Shown one piece after another: positions 60,479 through 64,000 of a stretch of DNA of 64,000 nt. The translations under genes were made by a program, and so were the position numbers. The notes below the pieces were generated by a model. That model did no database searches. It was not told where the DNA came from and saw only the letters and a program-made list of their open reading frames with translations. The DNA comes from Candidatus Fimenecus excrementigallinarum (lineage in GTDB: Bacteria > Bacillota > Clostridia > Oscillospirales > Acutalibacteraceae): NCBI GenBank assembly GCA_018714805.1, contig DVMW01000012.1:1-64000 (forward strand). The letters run 5' to 3'. Position 1 is the stretch's first letter. Every line of letters starts with the position of its first letter.

Positions 60479-62098
60479 TTATTCGGTATCGGAGCCGGAC
60501 GGTGCGGCGTCCTTGCCGGCGGCAGGGGCAGCGGCGCCTTCCTGCTGCATGGCCGCGACCTTTTCCGCACGGCGCTCCTCAAGGTCCTTGAGCATCTGCC
60601 GCTTGAAGTCGCCGCGCACGTTGAAGAAAATTAGCGTGACGCCGTACATGAACCGCGCGAAGGCGGGCAGCAGGCAGAACAGAATCCAGAAGCCGTACAG
60701 GACGGAGGAGTCCGTCTCGCGGACCACGTTGCCGAACACGTCGGTGTGCGCTTCGTAGCCGACCCAGGTGATGACGACGCCGGACAGCAGGCCCGTCACG
60801 GCGTTGGCCAGCTTCTGGAAATAGCCGGAAACCGTGGCGATAAGCGCCTCGTTGCGCACGCCGTATTTCCATTCGCCATAGTCGTACACGTCGCCCTGCA
60901 AAACCGCGCCGACAACGTTGATGAGCTGGTTCGGCAGGCCGCAGATGGTCAGCATCAGCGTGATGGTAATCATGTTGAGGATAATGCTTCTCGCATTATC
61001 CCATTCCCCAAAGGGCTTATAACCGATAAAGAACAGCAGCGTATACGCGACGCCGCCGAAAAGGCCCGCGAGCACGCCCGCGTTGCGCGCGCCGATTTTG
61101 CGGATGATTTTCGGCGCCAGGGGCACGATGATGTAGTTCGGGATACCCGTAAACAGGCCCGCAATGGTCGCGTAGCTGAGCTTGCCGGCATTGTGCTGCC
61201 AGAAAAACGCCTCGCTCGAGGAGCCGACCGACTTAAAGCCGTTGAAGAAGTAGTTGAGCTGCAGCACAAGCATCGGGCGGTTCTTAAAGGCAATCTTGAA
61301 CGATTCCCAAATGCCGACGGACTTGATTTGCTCTCTGGACGCCAGCGGCACGCGCTCGCGCAGAACGAAGAAGCCGTAAACCGCCGTGCCCGCGGAGATA
61401 AGGACCATGATAAAGGCAAAGCCGAAATACACATCCTCCTGGCCGACGCGGTTGTCCGTCCAGCCGGGCAAAAAGTCGATGAAAACAGGCAGCAGGGAGG
61501 GAATCCACACGCCGAACAGCTCCATGAACTTCTGCGCCGCAATGAGGTTGTTGCGCTCGTTGATGTTCGGCGTAACGTTGTAAAGCAGGATGTTGAACGT
61601 GTTGAAGTACGACATGCCGAGGTTGTGCGCGAAGATTGCGACGACGGCCCAGATAACTTTAGCGGTCGTGGTCGTCAAAAACGACGGCGTCGAGAACATC
61701 ATCAAAATGGCGAGTCCCCAGACGGGCGCTGTGATGATGAGGTAGGGGCGAAGCTTGCCCCAGCGCGTGCGCGTGCGGTCCACGAGCAGGCCCGACAGCG
61801 TATCGTCGAGCGCGTCGTAAATCGATTCGAACATGATGATGGAGCCGTATGTAGAGCCCGACAGCCCCAGGAAGCTAATCATGAAGAACTGCCGGTAGGC
61901 GTTGATGAACTGGTTTAAGTTCTTCTGGCCGAACGAAGTCAGCAGGAACGCGAACATCTCGCGCGGGCGCAGGTACCGGCGGTTCTGCGCGGACGCCTTT
62001 TGAATTTCCTGTTCGACTTCGGCTTCCAGCTGGTCGTCTGCCTGCGCGGCGGTTTCTTCCGTTTGCACGGCGGCCTGTGTCTCAGCCAAATACGTCAC
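60479..62098 (-). CDS. MFS/GPH-type transporter
   Basis: 'IMFESIYDALDDTLSGLLVDRTRTRWGKLRPYLIITAPVWGLAILMMF', about 12 hydrophobic segments. Confidence 0.82.
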   Translation of the reverse strand: MTYLAETQAAVQTEETAAQADDQLEAEVEQEIQKASAQNRRYLRPREMFAFLLTSFGQKNLNQFINAYRQFFMISFLGLSGSTYGSIIMFESIYDALDDTLSGLLVDRTRTRWGKLRPYLIITAPVWGLAILMMFSTPSFLTTTTAKVIWAVVAIFAHNLGMSYFNTFNILLYNVTPNINERNNLIAAQKFMELFGVWIPSLLPVFIDFLPGWTDNRVGQEDVYFGFAFIMVLISAGTAVYGFFVLRERVPLASREQIKSVGIWESFKIAFKNRPMLVLQLNYFFNGFKSVGSSSEAFFWQHNAGKLSYATIAGLFTGIPNYIIVPLAPKIIRKIGARNAGVLAGLFGGVAYTLLFFIGYKPFGEWDNARSIILNMITITLMLTICGLPNQLINVVGAVLQGDVYDYGEWKYGVRNEALIATVSGYFQKLANAVTGLLSGVVITWVGYEAHTDVFGNVVRETDSSVLYGFWILFCLLPAFARFMYGVTLIFFNVRGDFKRQMLKDLEERRAEKVAAMQQEGAAAPAAGKDAAPSGSDTE

Positions 62099-62215
62099 AT
62101 CCTTTTCCGTTTTTAAAGCCCGAAAACGGGGAAATTGCTTTTGGATATTCCAATCTTAACTAATATACCATATTTCCCATAGGTGTTCAATAGCGTCAAA
62201 CTGTAAAAATTTCGG

Positions 62216-62677
62216 CTACTTTTTTGTATACTTTTGCGACTGCGCCACGGCAAGCGCGTCGCAGCGCTCGTTTTCCGGGTGCCCGGCGTGGCCCTTGACC
62301 CAATGGATGCGGACGTCGTGCGTTTCGCAAAGCTGCAAAAGCGCCGCCCAAAGCTCGGGGTTGAGCGCCGGCTTGCCGTCGCTTTTTTTCCAGCCGCGCG
62401 CGCGCCAGCAGGCCGCCCAGCCCTTGGAAAGTCCGTCGGCGACGTATTTGGAATCGGTGGTCAGCTCGACGCGGCAGGGGAATTTGAGCGCCTTTAAGCC
62501 CTCAATAACCGCCGTCAGCTCCATGCGGTTGTTCGTGGTCGCCGCCTCGCCCCCGGACAGCTCCTTATACAGCTTGCCGCAGCGCAGAACCGCGCCCCAG
62601 CCGCCCGGCCCGGGGTTGCCGGAGCACGCGCCGTCCGTAAAAAGCTCCACGGTTGTTTTCGGTTCGTTCAAAGCCAT
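62216..62677 (-). CDS. rnhA: ribonuclease HI
   Basis: '[25 protein letters not shown]...[16 protein letters not shown]...[18 protein letters not shown]'. Confidence 0.96.
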   Translation of the reverse strand: MALNEPKTTVELFTDGACSGNPGPGGWGAVLRCGKLYKELSGGEAATTNNRMELTAVIEGLKALKFPCRVELTTDSKYVADGLSKGWAACWRARGWKKSDGKPALNPELWAALLQLCETHDVRIHWVKGHAGHPENERCDALAVAQSQKYTKK

Positions 62678-62683
62678 TTCTCC

Positions 62684-63472
62684 TTATAAGTACCGGCCGA
62701 GCGCCCCCAGGGACGGCGCGCAGACCGTCGCGCGCACGGGGCTTTCGGCATATTGCGCCGCGTCGGTTACGCCGGTTAAAACCAGGGCGCTCGGCACGCC
62801 GTTTTGCTGCCCAATCAAAATGTCCGTCTCAAGCCGGTCGCCGACAAAGCACAGCGCCTCTTTTCGGCAGCCGAGCTTATGCGTCAGGTATTCGACGGTA
62901 AAGCGGTTCGGCTTGCCCATGACAAGCGGCTCGCGGCCCGTGGACGCCTTCAAAAGCGCCATCATCGAGCCCGTGTCCGGCATGAACCCGTCGGCGGTCG
63001 GGCAGTTGACGTCCGGGTGCGTCGCGATGTACCCCGCGCCCCGCATCAAAAACCGGCACGCGTCCCAGAGCTTTTGGTAGGTGAGCGTCGTGTCAAAGCC
63101 GAGCACCACAAGGTCCGGGTCGGTTTCCGTAAGCGCGATGCCCGCCGCCGAAAAGTCGGCCGTCAGCCGCTCGTTGCCGAGCAGGAAAACGGTTTTGCCC
63201 GCCTCGTGCCGCCGCAGGTAGTCGATGGTCACGTGCGTGGAAATGACAATCTTTTCCGCCGGCACGTCGCAGCCCATGCGCCGCAGCTTCTCCCGGCAGA
63301 CGGCGACGTTGTTGGAGGAATTGTTCGTAAAAAAGCAGAAATCCCGGCCCGTTTCCCGTACGCGCTTAAGGAAATCGAGCGCGCCGGGAATCAGCTGCCC
63401 GTCGAGGTAAAACGTGCCGTCCATATCAATGATAAAATACTGTATGCCGGCAAAAACATCCTTTTCCACCAT
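62684..63472 (-). CDS. HAD-IIA family hydrolase
   Basis: 'FIIDMDGTFYLDGQLIPGALDFLKRV...FFTNNSSNN...FVGDRLETDILIGQQNG'. Confidence 0.93.
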   Translation of the reverse strand: MVEKDVFAGIQYFIIDMDGTFYLDGQLIPGALDFLKRVRETGRDFCFFTNNSSNNVAVCREKLRRMGCDVPAEKIVISTHVTIDYLRRHEAGKTVFLLGNERLTADFSAAGIALTETDPDLVVLGFDTTLTYQKLWDACRFLMRGAGYIATHPDVNCPTADGFMPDTGSMMALLKASTGREPLVMGKPNRFTVEYLTHKLGCRKEALCFVGDRLETDILIGQQNGVPSALVLTGVTDAAQYAESPVRATVCAPSLGALGRYL

Positions 63473-63622
63473 ACCGCGGCCCCTTTGCTTTTGAGTACGA
63501 ACATTGTAGCATACATTCCCCCAAAAGAAAAGCAAAAGAAATTTTACATTCTGCGCCGCGCTTATAGATTTTCCGCGCGCAACGTGCTACAATAGCCGCG
63601 AAGAACAATGCGGAGGTCTCGT

Positions 63623-64000
63623 ATGAAAAAGCTTATCTCCTGGAACGTCAACGGCCTGCGCGCGTGCGTCGGCAAAAATTTCGAAGCGGAATTTCACGCG
63701 CTGGATGCGGATTTTTTCTGCCTGCAGGAAACCAAGCTGCAGGAGGGCCAGCTCGCGCTTTCGTTCCCGGGCTACACATCCTATTGGAACTACGCCGAAA
63801 AAAAGGGGTATTCCGGCACCGCGATTTTTGCAAAGGAGACGCCGCTTAGCGCCGTCTGCGGCATGGGCGACGCCTATTACGACAGCGAGGGCCGCGTGCT
63901 GACGCTCGAATACCCGGCGTTTTACCTGGTGAACTGCTACACGCCCAATTCCCAGGACGGCCTGCGGCGGCTGGAGTACCGCATGAGCTTTGAGGACCGC
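63623..64000 (+). CDS. xth: exodeoxyribonuclease III, 3'-truncated by window end
   Basis: 'MKKLISWNVNGLRACVGKNFEAEFHALDADFFCLQETKLQEGQ'; GGAGG RBS. Confidence 0.93.
   Translation, partial: MKKLISWNVNGLRACVGKNFEAEFHALDADFFCLQETKLQEGQLALSFPGYTSYWNYAEKKGYSGTAIFAKETPLSAVCGMGDAYYDSEGRVLTLEYPAFYLVNCYTPNSQDGLRRLEYRMSFEDR

Noticed and set aside
60746-61918. 390-aa plus-strand ORF
   Set aside because: Antisense to the MFS transporter
1-64000. tRNA, rRNA, CRISPR arrays, transposases, phage genes
   Set aside because: Intergenic gaps are short and no cloverleaf, repeat-spacer or integrase/transposase-like sequence was recognised by eye; tRNAscan-SE and CRISPRCasFinder would be decisive

Overview
This is a chromosomal window from a GC-rich, spore-forming Firmicute (Clostridia/Oscillospiraceae-like gene content and order). 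Most of it is core genome: sigK, ruvCAB, glmM, ecfA1-ecfA2-ecfT-truA, a DUF5711/cvpA/pgsA/clp run, an amino-acid ABC transporter, ackA, tmcAL, a cmk-plsC-ispH/rpsA fusion, dinB, pyk, rnhA and xth. Surface proteins and glycoside hydrolases are interspersed (DUF4838, GH25, GH51, GH27, tandem metallophosphoesterase). No rRNA, tRNA, CRISPR array, transposase or prophage was recognised. The most interesting segment is about 26.7-35.9 kb. It is a self-contained cohesin/dockerin locus: a secreted multi-cohesin protein, an unlisted 45-aa peptide gene (29247-29384), a 1736-aa CHAP-SH3-InlB-repeat-Big2-dockerin protein, and a membrane-anchored cohesin with a duplicated helical stalk. It looks like a non-cellulosomal, peptidoglycan-directed cell-surface assembly. 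Other notable signals are an in-frame Shine-Dalgarno/ATG inside the ispH-rpsA fusion, paired LexA boxes on the dinB promoter, a perfect 18-bp palindrome on the -10 of the amino-acid ABC operon, and a scar joining two gene fragments at the left edge. Domain names come from reading the translations; no database search was run.
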